A stretch of DNA of 64,000 bases from Desulfovibrio oxyclinae DSM 11498 (GTDB lineage Bacteria; Desulfobacterota; Desulfovibrionia; Desulfovibrionales; Desulfovibrionaceae). The notes under the pieces are model-generated. The model was not told where the DNA came from and did no database searches. It saw only the letters and a program-made list of their open reading frames with translations. The DNA lies in assembly GCF_000375485.1 (NCBI RefSeq), contig NZ_AQXE01000001.1, positions 406,988-470,987 on the forward strand, written 5' to 3'. The translations under genes were made by a program, and so were the position numbers. This document shows, one piece after another, positions 51,874-60,859 of this stretch; positions within the stretch are counted from its first letter, which is position 1, and every line of letters starts with the position of its first letter.

Positions 51874-52710
51874 ATGACAATCTGGAGAACCATCACCACC
51901 GGTCTTGCGACCCTGATCGTGATCCTCGGCGTGTCCCACGTTTCCCTTGCCGCAGGGGATGCCAGACAGGAGCTCGCTAAAACGAGCACGTTGGAAGCGG
52001 TCATGCAGCGTCAGGCCATCAGAGTCGGTTTCGACACGTTCAAACCGTGGGCCATGAAAGACAAGAGCGGAAAATACGTCGGCTTCGAGATCGACGTTGC
52101 CAGAAAACTGGCCGAGGATATGGGCGTCAAGCTCCAGCTGGTTCCCACGCAGTGGAACGGCATCATCCCGGCGCTCCTCGGCGGCAAGTTCGACATCATC
52201 ATCGGCGGCATGAGCGTTACTCCCAAGAGAAACCTCAAGGTCAACTTCTCCATCCCCTACGAATACTCCGGCATGAGCATCGTGGCCAACAAGCGCAAGG
52301 CCGGGGGGCGTGACTCCATCAAGGAGTTCAACAACCCGGAAACGGTTATTTCCGTTCGCATGGGCACTACGGCGCACGTTGCCGCCAAGAACTTCCTGCC
52401 CAAAGCCACCCTCAAGGTTTTCAGCGACGAATCCCAGACCATTCAGGAGCTGCTGAGCGGACGCGCCGACGCACTGGTCGCTTCCAGCCCGCTGCCCGAG
52501 ACGCTTGCCGGTGAATACTCCGACAAGCTGGAACTGCCTCTGGACGAAGACTTCACGAGCGAGCCCATCGCCTTTGCCGTGCGCAAGAGCGACTATGACT
52601 TCACCAACTTCCTGAACAACTGGATTCGCGTGAACTTCTCCAACGGCTGGCTCCAGAACCGGTATGACTACTGGTTCAAGTCCAAGGAATGGGAATCCCA
52701 GCTACAGTAG
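51874..52710 (+). CDS. Amino-acid ABC transporter substrate-binding protein
   Basis: Periplasmic family-3 binding protein of 278 residues. The signal peptide ends near residue 27 (SLAAG). The domain signature RVGFDTFKPWAMKDKSGKY and GFEIDVARKLAEDMGV lies at about 48-80, then IIGGMSVTPKRNLKVNFS near 112. TRMGTT-type ligand contact appears as SVRMGTTAHVA. AAGGAG precedes the ATG at 51874. Located between two permeases, so this is a dedicated importer; specificity is not readable from sequence. Confidence 0.9.
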   Translation: MTIWRTITTGLATLIVILGVSHVSLAAGDARQELAKTSTLEAVMQRQAIRVGFDTFKPWAMKDKSGKYVGFEIDVARKLAEDMGVKLQLVPTQWNGIIPALLGGKFDIIIGGMSVTPKRNLKVNFSIPYEYSGMSIVANKRKAGGRDSIKEFNNPETVISVRMGTTAHVAAKNFLPKATLKVFSDESQTIQELLSGRADALVASSPLPETLAGEYSDKLELPLDEDFTSEPIAFAVRKSDYDFTNFLNNWIRVNFSNGWLQNRYDYWFKSKEWESQLQ

Positions 52711-52719
52711 CGATCCGTT

Positions 52720-53625
52720 TTGAATAAAGCAGATTCGCTTCAGGCGAAAAAACTGTTCCGGCCGCTCGACGTCTTCGTCCTGCTGGCGGTTGCCGGGGCG
52801 GGCGCATGGTTTGTCTACAAGACAACCGTGGCCCTCGACTACAACTGGAAATGGTCGATAATCCCCCAGTACCTGCTGCGCACGGACGAGGCGTCGGGCG
52901 AGCTTGTGCCCGGCCTGCTTATGCAGGGGCTCTTCACCACCCTCAGACTCAGTATCTGGGGGGGCTTGGTGGCGACCGTCCTCGGGCTGGTGTTCGGCCT
53001 TATGCGCGTGAGTCCGAAGCTGTTTTTCCGGCAGCTCTCGGTGACGTATGTTGAACTCGTGCGCAACACGCCGCCGCTGGTCATCGTCTTCGTCTTCTAC
53101 TTCTTCATCGGTGACCAGATTCTGACGCTGTTGAACATGGACGCTCTGGTCGCCTGGCTTTCCAAGGAACCGCGGACGCTCATGCCGATACTTTTTGGTC
53201 CGGTGGAGCAGCTGCCGCAGTTCGTTTCCGCCACCATCACCATCGGGCTGTTCGAGGGTGCCTACATCGCTGAGATAGTCCGCGCAGGGGTGGAGTCGGT
53301 GGAAAAAGGACAGTGGGAGGCATCCGCGTCGCAGGGGCTGTCACGCTACCAACAGCTGAGGCACGTGGTTCTGCCACAGGCGCTGCGCCGCATGTTGCCC
53401 GCTCTTGCCGGACAGTTCATCTCCACCATCAAGGACTCTTCCATCGTGGCGATCATCTCCATCCAGGAGCTGACGTTTCAGGGACTGCAGATCATGGCTG
53501 CCACTTACAGAACGTTCGAGATATGGATCACCATTCTCGCCCTGTATTTCGTGCTGACGTTCATATGCTCCACCGCGGTCGATGCGCTGGAGCGCAAGCT
53601 GAACTATGGTCGTCCGCAGCTTTGA
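52720..53625 (+). CDS. Amino-acid ABC transporter permease
   Basis: Second permease, 301 residues. It has LFTTLRLSIWGGLVATVLGLV near residue 67, ELVRNTPPLVIVFVFYFF near 107, the EAA loop EIVRAGVESVEKGQWEASAS near 185 and IKDSSIVAIISIQELT near 235. The start is placed at a TTG (52720) nine bases after the binding-protein stop; there is no clear ribosome site, and the true start is uncertain. Likely heterodimer partner of the 51.0 kb permease. Confidence 0.87.
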   Translation: MNKADSLQAKKLFRPLDVFVLLAVAGAGAWFVYKTTVALDYNWKWSIIPQYLLRTDEASGELVPGLLMQGLFTTLRLSIWGGLVATVLGLVFGLMRVSPKLFFRQLSVTYVELVRNTPPLVIVFVFYFFIGDQILTLLNMDALVAWLSKEPRTLMPILFGPVEQLPQFVSATITIGLFEGAYIAEIVRAGVESVEKGQWEASASQGLSRYQQLRHVVLPQALRRMLPALAGQFISTIKDSSIVAIISIQELTFQGLQIMAATYRTFEIWITILALYFVLTFICSTAVDALERKLNYGRPQL

Positions 53626-53653
53626 CAGCGACGGCTGAAAAGAGCATAAGGTA

Positions 53654-53696
53654 GTTTCGCTTAAAGGAATTCGGTATGGATTCTCCGCAGCGAAAC
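53654..53696 (+). promoter_or_regulatory. Inverted repeat in the leader of the glutaredoxin gene
   Basis: Perfect 8-base pair GTTTCGCT (53654-53661) / AGCGAAAC (53689-53696) with an imperfect inner GGAAT/ATTCTCC stem. Lies 28 bases before the start codon. It may be an RNA leader hairpin or a protein site; no known element recognised. Confidence 0.35.
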
Positions 53697-53724
53697 CCAA
53701 ACAAAGATTATTCCGGAGGCCTTC

Positions 53725-53976
53725 ATGAGCAAGGACGTCAAGGTTTACGCACTCAGCACCTGTATTCACTGCAAGAACGCCAAGAGATACCTGGACGAAT
53801 GCGGGGTGAAATACGACTGCACTTTTGTGGACGAGCTTGAAGGCGACGAACGCCGCCAGACCATCGAGCAGATCAAGGAGCACAATCCCGCAGTGTCCTT
53901 CCCGACCATCGTCATCGGCGACAGTGTGGTGGTGGGCTTCAACAAGGACAAGATCAACAAGGCTCTGGAGGACTAG
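53725..53976 (+). CDS. Glutaredoxin family protein
   Basis: Small thiol-disulfide oxidoreductase of 83 residues. Redox motif CIHC at residues 13-16, the cis-proline segment SFPTIVIG near 59 and a C-terminal helix after VVGFNKDK. Overall NrdH/Grx-like size. GGAGG lies before the ATG. It is followed after two bases by the FTR-like protein, which suggests that ferredoxin-linked reductase reduces it, in place of glutathione (inference). Confidence 0.9.
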   Translation: MSKDVKVYALSTCIHCKNAKRYLDECGVKYDCTFVDELEGDERRQTIEQIKEHNPAVSFPTIVIGDSVVVGFNKDKINKALED

Positions 53977-53978
53977 GG

Positions 53979-54311
53979 ATGGAGGTCCGCGAGCTGTATG
54001 AGAACCTGAAGAAGATTCAGGAACCCAAGGGATATTACTTCAACGAAGATGAGGACATGACCTTTCCGTTGCTGGAAAGCCTGCTGACCAACAAGGAAAG
54101 ACTGGGCTACATGGCCTGTCCTTGCCGTCTTGCCAACGGAAGCTTTGAGGCCGACAAGGATATCATATGTCCCTGTGTCTATCGCGAGGCGGATGTTGAA
54201 GAGTATGGCGCCTGCTTCTGTGCGCTCTATGTTTCCAAGGAGTGGAACGAAGGGAAGATCGAAAAAGAGGTGGTGCCGGAGCGGCGGCCGCCGGAGAAGA
54301 TACTCTTCTGA
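53979..54311 (+). CDS. Ferredoxin-thioredoxin reductase catalytic-domain protein
   Basis: A 110-residue protein with the FTR-beta cysteine pattern: Cys47-Pro-Cys49, Cys64-Pro-Cys66 and Cys79-Phe-Cys81. These would hold a 4Fe-4S cluster next to a redox disulfide. Plant FTR has CPC-x16-CPC-x8-CHC; here the spacings are 14 and 12, and His is replaced by Phe. No variable subunit is adjacent. The paired glutaredoxin is the probable substrate. Expected electron donor is ferredoxin. Confidence 0.88.
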   Translation: MEVRELYENLKKIQEPKGYYFNEDEDMTFPLLESLLTNKERLGYMACPCRLANGSFEADKDIICPCVYREADVEEYGACFCALYVSKEWNEGKIEKEVVPERRPPEKILF

Positions 54312-54317
54312 AGATTG

Positions 54318-54347
54318 AAAAAAGCCCCGGCTAGCCGGGGCTTTCGT
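54318..54347. terminator. Bidirectional terminator between FTR and the small minus-strand gene
   Basis: Perfect palindrome GCCCCGGCTAGCCGGGGC (54324-54341) with an A run on the left and CTTTCGTTT on the right, serving both convergent genes. Confidence 0.85.
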
Positions 54348-54563
54348 TTATACAGCGTATTTTCTTGAATTTCTGAACTGAAGTTCTCGGAGGATGACTC
54401 GTTCATACTCCGGATTGACCTCGGAGTCGTTCTGGCCGAAGTTTTCAACGTGTCTCGCCAGTTCCTGGGTTTCCATCCAGAAATCCAGAAGTTCCTCATC
54501 TTCTAGACATTTCACCTGCTCTTCCAGAGAGATGTTGTCGTCGGAGCTTGCGTAGTATCCCAT
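54348..54563 (-). CDS. Small acidic hypothetical protein
   Basis: Seventy-one residues, acidic, no cysteine pairs, signal or membrane helix. It begins MGYYASSDDNISLEEQ, and the C-terminal third is helical and ends in basic residues (NSRKYAV). Probable promoter and bidirectional terminator flank it, supporting a real gene. Family not recognised. Confidence 0.6.
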   Translation of the reverse strand: MGYYASSDDNISLEEQVKCLEDEELLDFWMETQELARHVENFGQNDSEVNPEYERVILRELQFRNSRKYAV

Positions 54564-54627
54564 ACGGATCAGGCCCTCTTTGCTGAATTGTCAGAGAATC
54601 GGGTCGCTTAGCGAATTGCTGCCGCAT

Positions 54628-54656
54628 ACGTTAGTCTCAAAGGCGGATTGCGTCAA
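54628..54656 (-). promoter_or_regulatory. Possible promoter of the small minus-strand gene
   Basis: On the minus strand TTGACG (54656-54651), 17 bases, TAACGT (54633-54628), about 60 bases before the start codon. Confidence 0.4.
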
Positions 54657-54810
54657 CTCCAAAACGCGCTGATTATAACGCCTTCGCGAAAAACGATGAA
54701 ACGTGCATGTGAGTTGACAAATCGGCCGCTCCTTGCCATTTTTCCTTGGTATACAAAAGCATCCCCGAACAGCGGTTTGCGCATCACAGACAGCGAGAGG
54801 ATTCCGCATC

Positions 54811-55296
54811 ATGGAAGTTGAAGAAAACGACGTTCAGCATCAGGACGCAGAGCTGATACAGCTTGTCACGTTCACCATCGGTCACGAGGAGTTTGCGGTG
54901 GACATCCTGCGGGTCCAGGAAATCATCCGGACCATGGATATCACCAACGTTCCCCGTGCCCCGGAGTTTGTGGAAGGTGTCATAAACCTGCGCGGGAAGG
55001 TCATTCCCATCGTGGATCTGCGCCGCCGCTTCGGCCTTGAGTCCCGTAAGCACGACAAGCACACGCGCATCATCGTCATCGAAATCAACATGATGATCGT
55101 CGGCTTCATCGTGGACTCGGTATCCGAGGTGTTGCGGATTCCTTCCGGCACCATCGAACCGCCGCCGCCCGTTGTTTCCGGTCTTGAATCGGAGTACATC
55201 AGCGGCGTGGGACAGCTGGAAGAGAGGCTTCTCATCCTTCTCGATCTCGACCAGCTGTTGAGCAACGAGGAAAAGGAAGCCTTGAACAAGGTTTAA
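54811..55296 (+). CDS. cheW: Chemotaxis coupling protein CheW
   Basis: Links chemoreceptors to CheA. The 161-residue protein has the CheW fold landmarks FTIGHEEFAVDILRVQEI near residue 19, VINLRGKVIPIVDLRRRFG near 56 and the C-terminal LLILLDLDQLL. The frame opens 26 codons earlier, but GAGAGG fits the ATG at 54811. It stands alone without cheA or receptors. Confidence 0.93.
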   Translation: MEVEENDVQHQDAELIQLVTFTIGHEEFAVDILRVQEIIRTMDITNVPRAPEFVEGVINLRGKVIPIVDLRRRFGLESRKHDKHTRIIVIEINMMIVGFIVDSVSEVLRIPSGTIEPPPPVVSGLESEYISGVGQLEERLLILLDLDQLLSNEEKEALNKV

Positions 55297-55322
55297 ATAC
55301 CGAGATCACCAGAATCCGAAAG

Positions 55323-55356
55323 CCGCCTTTCGCCGGATGCGCAAAGGCGGTTTTTT
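55323..55356 (+). terminator. Terminator after cheW
   Basis: Stem CCGCCTTT (55323-55330) with AAAGGCGG (55343-55350), inner GCGC-type loop, then six T. Confidence 0.85.
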
Positions 55357-55389
55357 CGCGTTTCCGCGCACTGGTGGCTGGGAGAGCAA

Positions 55390-58300
55390 GTGCAGCCGAA
55401 AGAATTACAGGACTTTCTGCGCGGCAAGACCGACAGCCTGCGCATTTTCAAGAGCGGCCCCGGCACCAGGGCCTTGCTTGCCCGGGAGCTCGTGGACCGT
55501 GGCGAAAACGTCGTGCTCGTGGTTCCGGGCGCGCGTGAACTCAAGGAGTCTCGTGCGCTTTTGGGGATGACCCTGCCGGGCGGCGAAGATCCCAACGCCC
55601 CGGCATGGGAGCACGGTCTTGCCGTGCTGCCGCCGTATCCCGCCGCGCGCCCCCGTCCGGAAGAATGGGCGGAACGCTGGGCCGCCATGCACAGCCTTGT
55701 CTACGGCAAGCGGCCCATGTGCCTGCTGATGACCGTGGACAACTTCATGACCCGCTGGCCTGATCCTGCAACGCTGGAAAACTGTTGGCTTCCACTTTCC
55801 AAGGGCGACGACCTTTCTCCGGAGATGATTCTGGAGCAGGCCGTGAGCTGGGGGTACACCCGGACCAAAATGGTCTCCGGCCCCGGACAGGCCGCGCTTC
55901 GTGGCGATATTCTCGACATCCACGCGCCCGGATATCCCATGCCGCTGCGGCTGGAGTTCTTCGGCGATACGCTTGAAGACATTCGCCTTTTCGACGGTCC
56001 GTCGCAGCGCTCCAAGGCTGACCTCGCTGAAGCCATGCTGCTGCCGGTTTCGCCCGGCATTGCCGCGGATCCTCATGCATCTGCCGCCCGCAAACTGTGG
56101 GAGGAGTATCGCACTCGGGGCGAAATGGGGGCCGACGACGAGAAATTTCTGCGTGAGAAACTCGACCAGTCCGACGGAAACGTCTGGCCGGGGCTGTTTT
56201 ATCCGGACGCAGGAGGCATCGAAAAACTCTTCCCACCTAAGACCACATTCATCCTCGCTGAAGGCGGGGAGCTTCGCGAACGCATTGAAGACGCCGAACG
56301 CAACTGGCGAGGATTCCTGGAGTCCGAGGAGCGGGAACACGGCCGCCGCTGGCCGCTTTCCGCCCTGTGCCGGACGCCTGAGAGTGCTCGGGGGGCTTGG
56401 CGCGACGGACGTCAGTTGGTTTTCGAGGAACTGGTCATCGGCACGGAAAAGAAGGGCATTGATCTGCCGGAACGCTCCATTGGTGAATTTGCAGATATTT
56501 TCTGGCAGCCCGAGCATCAGCGCAGGCCGTGGCAGGCGCTCATGGAGGGCATCAAGGAATGGAACCGCGCTGGACAGACCACCGTCCTCGGCTTCCGTAC
56601 CGACCGGTCCCGCAACCGCTTCCTGAGTCTTGCCGAGCCTGAACGTATTCCTTTCGGGCTGGGATTCGATCCTGAAAAGGAAGGCACTTCGGCCGTCATC
56701 TCCGGCTTTCGTCACGGAGTTGAGGTCGAGTGGGCCGACATCCGGCTGCTCGGCGAGGGCGTGCTTCAGCCGGAGGCGCCCAAATCCCACCGCGCCCGCG
56801 ACAAGGCCTTCAAGGGCCTGACCGCTTACGAAGACCTTTCCGACGGCGACCTTCTGGTGCACCGCGACTACGGCCTCTGCCGCTACGGCGGACTGCACCA
56901 CATGAAGCTCGGCGACGTGGCCAACGACTACCTGCTTCTGGATTTTGCCGGGGACGACAAGCTCTACCTTCCTGTTGACCGCCTCAAGCTCGTGCAGCGG
57001 TTCAAGGGGCCGGAGGGTGCGAGTCCTGCGCTGGACAAGCTGGGCGGCACCCGCTGGAAAGCCACCACGACTCGCGTACGCAAGGCCATCGAAAAGATCG
57101 CGCATGAGCTTGTTGAGATGTACGCCTACCGCCGCGTGACCAAGGGCTTCAGCTACGGTCCGCTGGACGAGATGTACCACGATTTCGAGGTCGGTTTCGG
57201 TTTCGAGGCCACGCCGGATCAGGAGAAGGCCATCCGTGACGTGTTCGAGGACATGGAAAAGCCCGAACCCATGGACCGCCTTGTGTGCGGCGACGTGGGC
57301 TTCGGCAAGACCGAGGTCGCTCTTCGGGCTGCGTTTCGGGCGGCCATTGAAGGCCATCAGGTGGCACTGCTGTGCCCCACGACGGTGCTGGCCGAGCAGC
57401 ATTATCAGACTTTCCTGCGTCGCATGGAAGATTTCCCGCTGCGCATCGGCATGCTCAGCCGCTTCGTGGACCGCAAGCGGCAGAAGACCGTGCTCGAAGC
57501 CGCGGCAAGGGGCGAGATTGATATCCTCATAGGCACGCACCGCCTGCTCTCCAAGGATGTGGAGATGCCCAACCTCGGCCTGCTCATCCTCGACGAGGAG
57601 CAGCGGTTCGGCGTGCGTCACAAGGAACGGCTCAAGCAGTTCCGCAACACCATCGACGTACTGACGCTTACGGCCACGCCCATCCCGAGGACGCTTCAGT
57701 TGTCGCTCTCCGGCCTCCGGGGGCTGTCCGTCATCGAGACGCCGCCCGAGGACCGCAAGCCGGTGAAGACAGGCATTCTGACACGCGAAAAGGCCGAGCT
57801 GCGGGGCATTCTCCAAAGAGAGCTGGAGCGCGGCGGGCAGGTGTTCTGGGTGTACAATCGCGTGGAAGGGCTGGAACGCGCTGCTGAATACGTGCGCGAA
57901 CTGGTGCCCGATGCGCGCATCGGCATGGCGCACGGCAAGATGACCGAGAAGAAGCTCGAAGAAACCATGCACGGCTTCTGGCATGGCGAGCTGGACGTGC
58001 TTGTCTGTACCGCCATCGTCGAGTCGGGACTGGATTTCCCCAACGCCAATACCCTTATTGTTGATCAGGCCCAGATGTTCGGCCTCGGCCAGCTCTACCA
58101 GCTTCGCGGCAGGGTGGGGCGCAGCGAGCGGCAGGCCTATGCCTATTTCGTGGTCCCCTCGCTTGATGATTTGCAGGAAAAAGTCCGGAAACGCTTGCGG
58201 ATCATTCTTGATCTGGATTATCTCGGTGCCGGGTTCAAGGTTGCCATGGAAGACCTCAGGCTTCGCGGCGCGGGAAATATTCTGGGCGAGACCCAGTCCG

Positions 58301-58869
58301 GGCAGATCGCGCGCGTGGGGCTGGACCTTTTCCTCGAAATGCTGGAGGAAGAAGTTCGTCGCGTGCGCGGCGAGGTTTCGGCCAAGGCTTCCGAGCCGGA
58401 GCTGAATTTCGTGTTCGAGGCGCATATCCCGAGCGATTACGTGCCCGACTCGCGCGAAAGACTGCGATACTACAAAGCCCTTTCGGGAGCGGCAAACGAT
58501 GCCGAGCTCACCGAACTGGAAGCCGAACTGAAAGACCGCTTCGGCAGCCTGCCCGAGCAGGTGGACACGTTCATCGGCGTGCTCACGCTCAAGCAGACGC
58601 TGGCGCGCCTGCAGGCCGAACGTGCTGAATTGTACCCGGGCCGCGCAGTGATCTCATGGGAAGAAGGCACCGGTCCCTTCACACCGGAAAGCCTCGTCGC
58701 GTGGGCCTCGGCGCGTGAAGACCGGGCGCGGCTCATGCCGCCGGCGCGCATCGAGCTTCGTTACGCCGAGGGAGATTCGGTGCGCGAAGCCCTTGAGGCT
58801 GCGGCTGTGGAGCTGGACGCACTGGCTGACGAGCGGCCCAACCAAACGACCGAAACGGAATCGAAATGA
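55390..58869 (+). CDS. mfd: Transcription-repair coupling factor
   Basis: Displaces RNA polymerase stalled at DNA damage and recruits UvrA. The 1159-residue protein has an N-terminal UvrB-like part (about 1-340), a polymerase-interacting domain (about 480-560, DLLVHRDYGLCRYGG) and an SF2 translocase with GDVGFGKTEVALRAAF near 635, DEEQRFG near 737 and RGRVGRSERQAYAYF near 910. A TRCF C-terminal domain follows. Length matches the family. The start is a GTG at 55390 with GGAGAG upstream. The next gene overlaps by four bases. Confidence 0.95.
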   Translation: MQPKELQDFLRGKTDSLRIFKSGPGTRALLARELVDRGENVVLVVPGARELKESRALLGMTLPGGEDPNAPAWEHGLAVLPPYPAARPRPEEWAERWAAMHSLVYGKRPMCLLMTVDNFMTRWPDPATLENCWLPLSKGDDLSPEMILEQAVSWGYTRTKMVSGPGQAALRGDILDIHAPGYPMPLRLEFFGDTLEDIRLFDGPSQRSKADLAEAMLLPVSPGIAADPHASAARKLWEEYRTRGEMGADDEKFLREKLDQSDGNVWPGLFYPDAGGIEKLFPPKTTFILAEGGELRERIEDAERNWRGFLESEEREHGRRWPLSALCRTPESARGAWRDGRQLVFEELVIGTEKKGIDLPERSIGEFADIFWQPEHQRRPWQALMEGIKEWNRAGQTTVLGFRTDRSRNRFLSLAEPERIPFGLGFDPEKEGTSAVISGFRHGVEVEWADIRLLGEGVLQPEAPKSHRARDKAFKGLTAYEDLSDGDLLVHRDYGLCRYGGLHHMKLGDVANDYLLLDFAGDDKLYLPVDRLKLVQRFKGPEGASPALDKLGGTRWKATTTRVRKAIEKIAHELVEMYAYRRVTKGFSYGPLDEMYHDFEVGFGFEATPDQEKAIRDVFEDMEKPEPMDRLVCGDVGFGKTEVALRAAFRAAIEGHQVALLCPTTVLAEQHYQTFLRRMEDFPLRIGMLSRFVDRKRQKTVLEAAARGEIDILIGTHRLLSKDVEMPNLGLLILDEEQRFGVRHKERLKQFRNTIDVLTLTATPIPRTLQLSLSGLRGLSVIETPPEDRKPVKTGILTREKAELRGILQRELERGGQVFWVYNRVEGLERAAEYVRELVPDARIGMAHGKMTEKKLEETMHGFWHGELDVLVCTAIVESGLDFPNANTLIVDQAQMFGLGQLYQLRGRVGRSERQAYAYFVVPSLDDLQEKVRKRLRIILDLDYLGAGFKVAMEDLRLRGAGNILGETQSGQIARVGLDLFLEMLEEEVRRVRGEVSAKASEPELNFVFEAHIPSDYVPDSRERLRYYKALSGAANDAELTELEAELKDRFGSLPEQVDTFIGVLTLKQTLARLQAERAELYPGRAVISWEEGTGPFTPESLVAWASAREDRARLMPPARIELRYAEGDSVREALEAAAVELDALADERPNQTTETESK

Positions 58870-59816
58870 AACGTTTTATACTGATCTTGACCACCCTTGC
58901 CGTCCTGCTGACGGGCTGTTCCCATGATACGACCGAAGTCGGGGTCGTGGCGCGCGTCAACGGCGAGCCCATCATGTTGGATACGCTGGAGTATCTGCAT
59001 GATCTCCAGTCTCTTGGACAGGAAGGGATGTCCATCCCCAGCGTGGAGATGCTGCGCGAGGAGTACAGCGACATTCTGGCGGATCTGATCGTAGCCACGC
59101 TGGTGCGTCAGGAGCTTGAAAAGCTTGATCTGGCCGTCACAGAGCAGGAAATGCAGGACGCGGAGAACGACGTCCGCTCCGACTATCCCGAAGGCGAGTT
59201 CGAAACGCTGATCCGTGAGCAGTATATCGACCTGGACCACTGGCGCGATCAGATGCTGGATCAGCTTGCCGCACGCAAATTCATGCAGCAGGTGCTTCGG
59301 CCCCGCATCAAGATCGACTACAAGGAAGCCGAGGCCTACTACAAATCGCACATCGCGGACTTCGTCATGCCCGCGTCCATGCGGCTTCTGGTGATACGGG
59401 GGCCCAACCGGCAGGTGGTCGAGAGTGCGGTGTCCAAGTTTCGCGACGAGCGGGACAGGGAGGCCCTGCGCACGGCTTTTACCGAGCTTGAAGTTCGCGA
59501 ACTTGTCATGAACAAGAAGCGGCTTCCGGCCATTTGGAGCGCGGCGCTCAAGGGGCTTGACGAAGGACAGAGCAGCGGCGTCATCAAGGAAAAGTTCGGC
59601 TACGAAGCCCTTGTGGTGCTGGAAAGGACTCCTGAAAAGGTGCTCAGCCCCACGCAGGTGTACCCGCTGGTGGAAGAGGTGCTTCTCGAACGCAAGGTCG
59701 AGGCCGCTTTCAACGAATGGTTGGAAAAGGCCGTTTCCCAGGCCGAAATCAAGATCAGCAAGCACCTTCTGCGCGAGGCCGCGGATGAAGCGGCCGACAA
59801 CGCCACGAACGGGTAG
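58866..59816 (+). CDS. SurA/PrsA-like lipoprotein folding factor
   Basis: A 316-residue lipoprotein: signal peptide with lipobox LLTGC (Cys18). The SurA_N-like helical region begins VVARVNGEPIMLDTLEY near residue 27. A parvulin-like stretch around 180-270 keeps the ERT..VL ending (VVLERTPEK), but its catalytic core is poorly conserved, so it may act mainly as a chaperone. Its ATG overlaps the mfd TGA. Followed after 87 bases by a second SurA-like protein. Confidence 0.8.
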   Translation: MKRFILILTTLAVLLTGCSHDTTEVGVVARVNGEPIMLDTLEYLHDLQSLGQEGMSIPSVEMLREEYSDILADLIVATLVRQELEKLDLAVTEQEMQDAENDVRSDYPEGEFETLIREQYIDLDHWRDQMLDQLAARKFMQQVLRPRIKIDYKEAEAYYKSHIADFVMPASMRLLVIRGPNRQVVESAVSKFRDERDREALRTAFTELEVRELVMNKKRLPAIWSAALKGLDEGQSSGVIKEKFGYEALVVLERTPEKVLSPTQVYPLVEEVLLERKVEAAFNEWLEKAVSQAEIKISKHLLREAADEAADNATNG

Positions 59817-59903
59817 CTGCAGTATTGCAGAGCGGGCCCAAAGGGTCTAAAGTACCGCGAAAAAATCCCCCTCGTGAAGGGCGGGGAAACGGAGTTGAGA
59901 ATA

Positions 59904-60854
59904 ATGCGCAAAATTGCAGCATTGACCATAGGCATCCTTTTGATCTTCGCTTCCGCGGCCATGGCCGAGGAGTATGTCTTTGACCGCATCCTGGTGAAGG
60001 TCAACGATGGCATTATCACGGAATCCGACCTCCAGATGAAGCTGAAAAATGTCAAGGAGAAGGCCAAGGAGCAGGGGAAGGAAATCACCCCTGAAGCCAT
60101 GGAGCAGATCCGTGCCAAGATTCTTGACAAGATGGTCGAGGATCTGTTGCTCGACATGGAAGCCCAGACTTATGGAATTACCGTGGACGATGAGGACATC
60201 GACGAAGAGATCGCTTACATCAAAAGCCAGCGGAACCTTTCCGATGAGCAGCTGTTGGAGATCCTTTCGCAAGACGGCCTCACCATCGCGGATTTCCGGG
60301 ACCAGTTGCGGGACTCCATCAAGAAGAATCGCATCGTGAACCACATGGTCCACAACAAGGTGCTGGTCACCGATACCGAACTCAAACAGGAATACGAGCA
60401 AAACATCGACCAGTATTCCACGGGGGAGATGGTTGATATTTCGGTCATCGTCCTTCCCGTTGACGTTGCCAGCGAAGAGGTTCTCAAACGCATAAACGAT
60501 GGCGAAATGACCTTTGCCGAGGCGGCCGACAAGTATTCCGTGGGCCCCGGGGCCGGAGACGGCGGCAAGGTCAACGACGTCATGCGACAGGCGCTCGCAC
60601 AAGAGTGGCAGGACGCCCTCAAGGGGTTGGAGCCCGGGCAGATGACGGACCCCACCCTTATCGGTGGCAAGGAGACCATCATCCTGCTGCGCAAGGTCAA
60701 GCCGGGTGAAGTGACTCCTTTCAAGGAAGTTAAGGACAAACTGCTCAAGCGCATGATGGCCGAACGCCGCAAGGAAATTTTCGAGGAATACTTTGAGGAG
60801 CTGCACGAAAAGGCAGTTATTACGTACATGGACAAGAATAACGGCGGAGAATAA
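59904..60854 (+). CDS. SurA-like periplasmic peptidyl-prolyl isomerase
   Basis: Outer-membrane-protein chaperone of 316 residues. A Sec signal peptide (1-20, ASAAMA) is followed by FDRILVKVNDGIITESDL as in SurA. A helical N-domain and one parvulin domain (about 170-265) carry DISVIVLP, ADKYSVGPGAGDGGKV and GGKETIILLRKVKPGE. E. coli SurA has two parvulin domains; this has one. The ATG at 59904 has GGAG; an earlier in-frame ATG (59874) would precede the signal. The gene downstream is a RodZ-like protein. Confidence 0.88.
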   Translation: MRKIAALTIGILLIFASAAMAEEYVFDRILVKVNDGIITESDLQMKLKNVKEKAKEQGKEITPEAMEQIRAKILDKMVEDLLLDMEAQTYGITVDDEDIDEEIAYIKSQRNLSDEQLLEILSQDGLTIADFRDQLRDSIKKNRIVNHMVHNKVLVTDTELKQEYEQNIDQYSTGEMVDISVIVLPVDVASEEVLKRINDGEMTFAEAADKYSVGPGAGDGGKVNDVMRQALAQEWQDALKGLEPGQMTDPTLIGGKETIILLRKVKPGEVTPFKEVKDKLLKRMMAERRKEIFEEYFEELHEKAVITYMDKNNGGE

Positions 60855-60859
60855 AAGGC

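Noticed and set aside
55405..58425. A 1006-codon open frame antisense to mfd
   Set aside because: It is the mirror of a well-supported mfd in GC-rich sequence, with no recognisable domains and no ribosome site.
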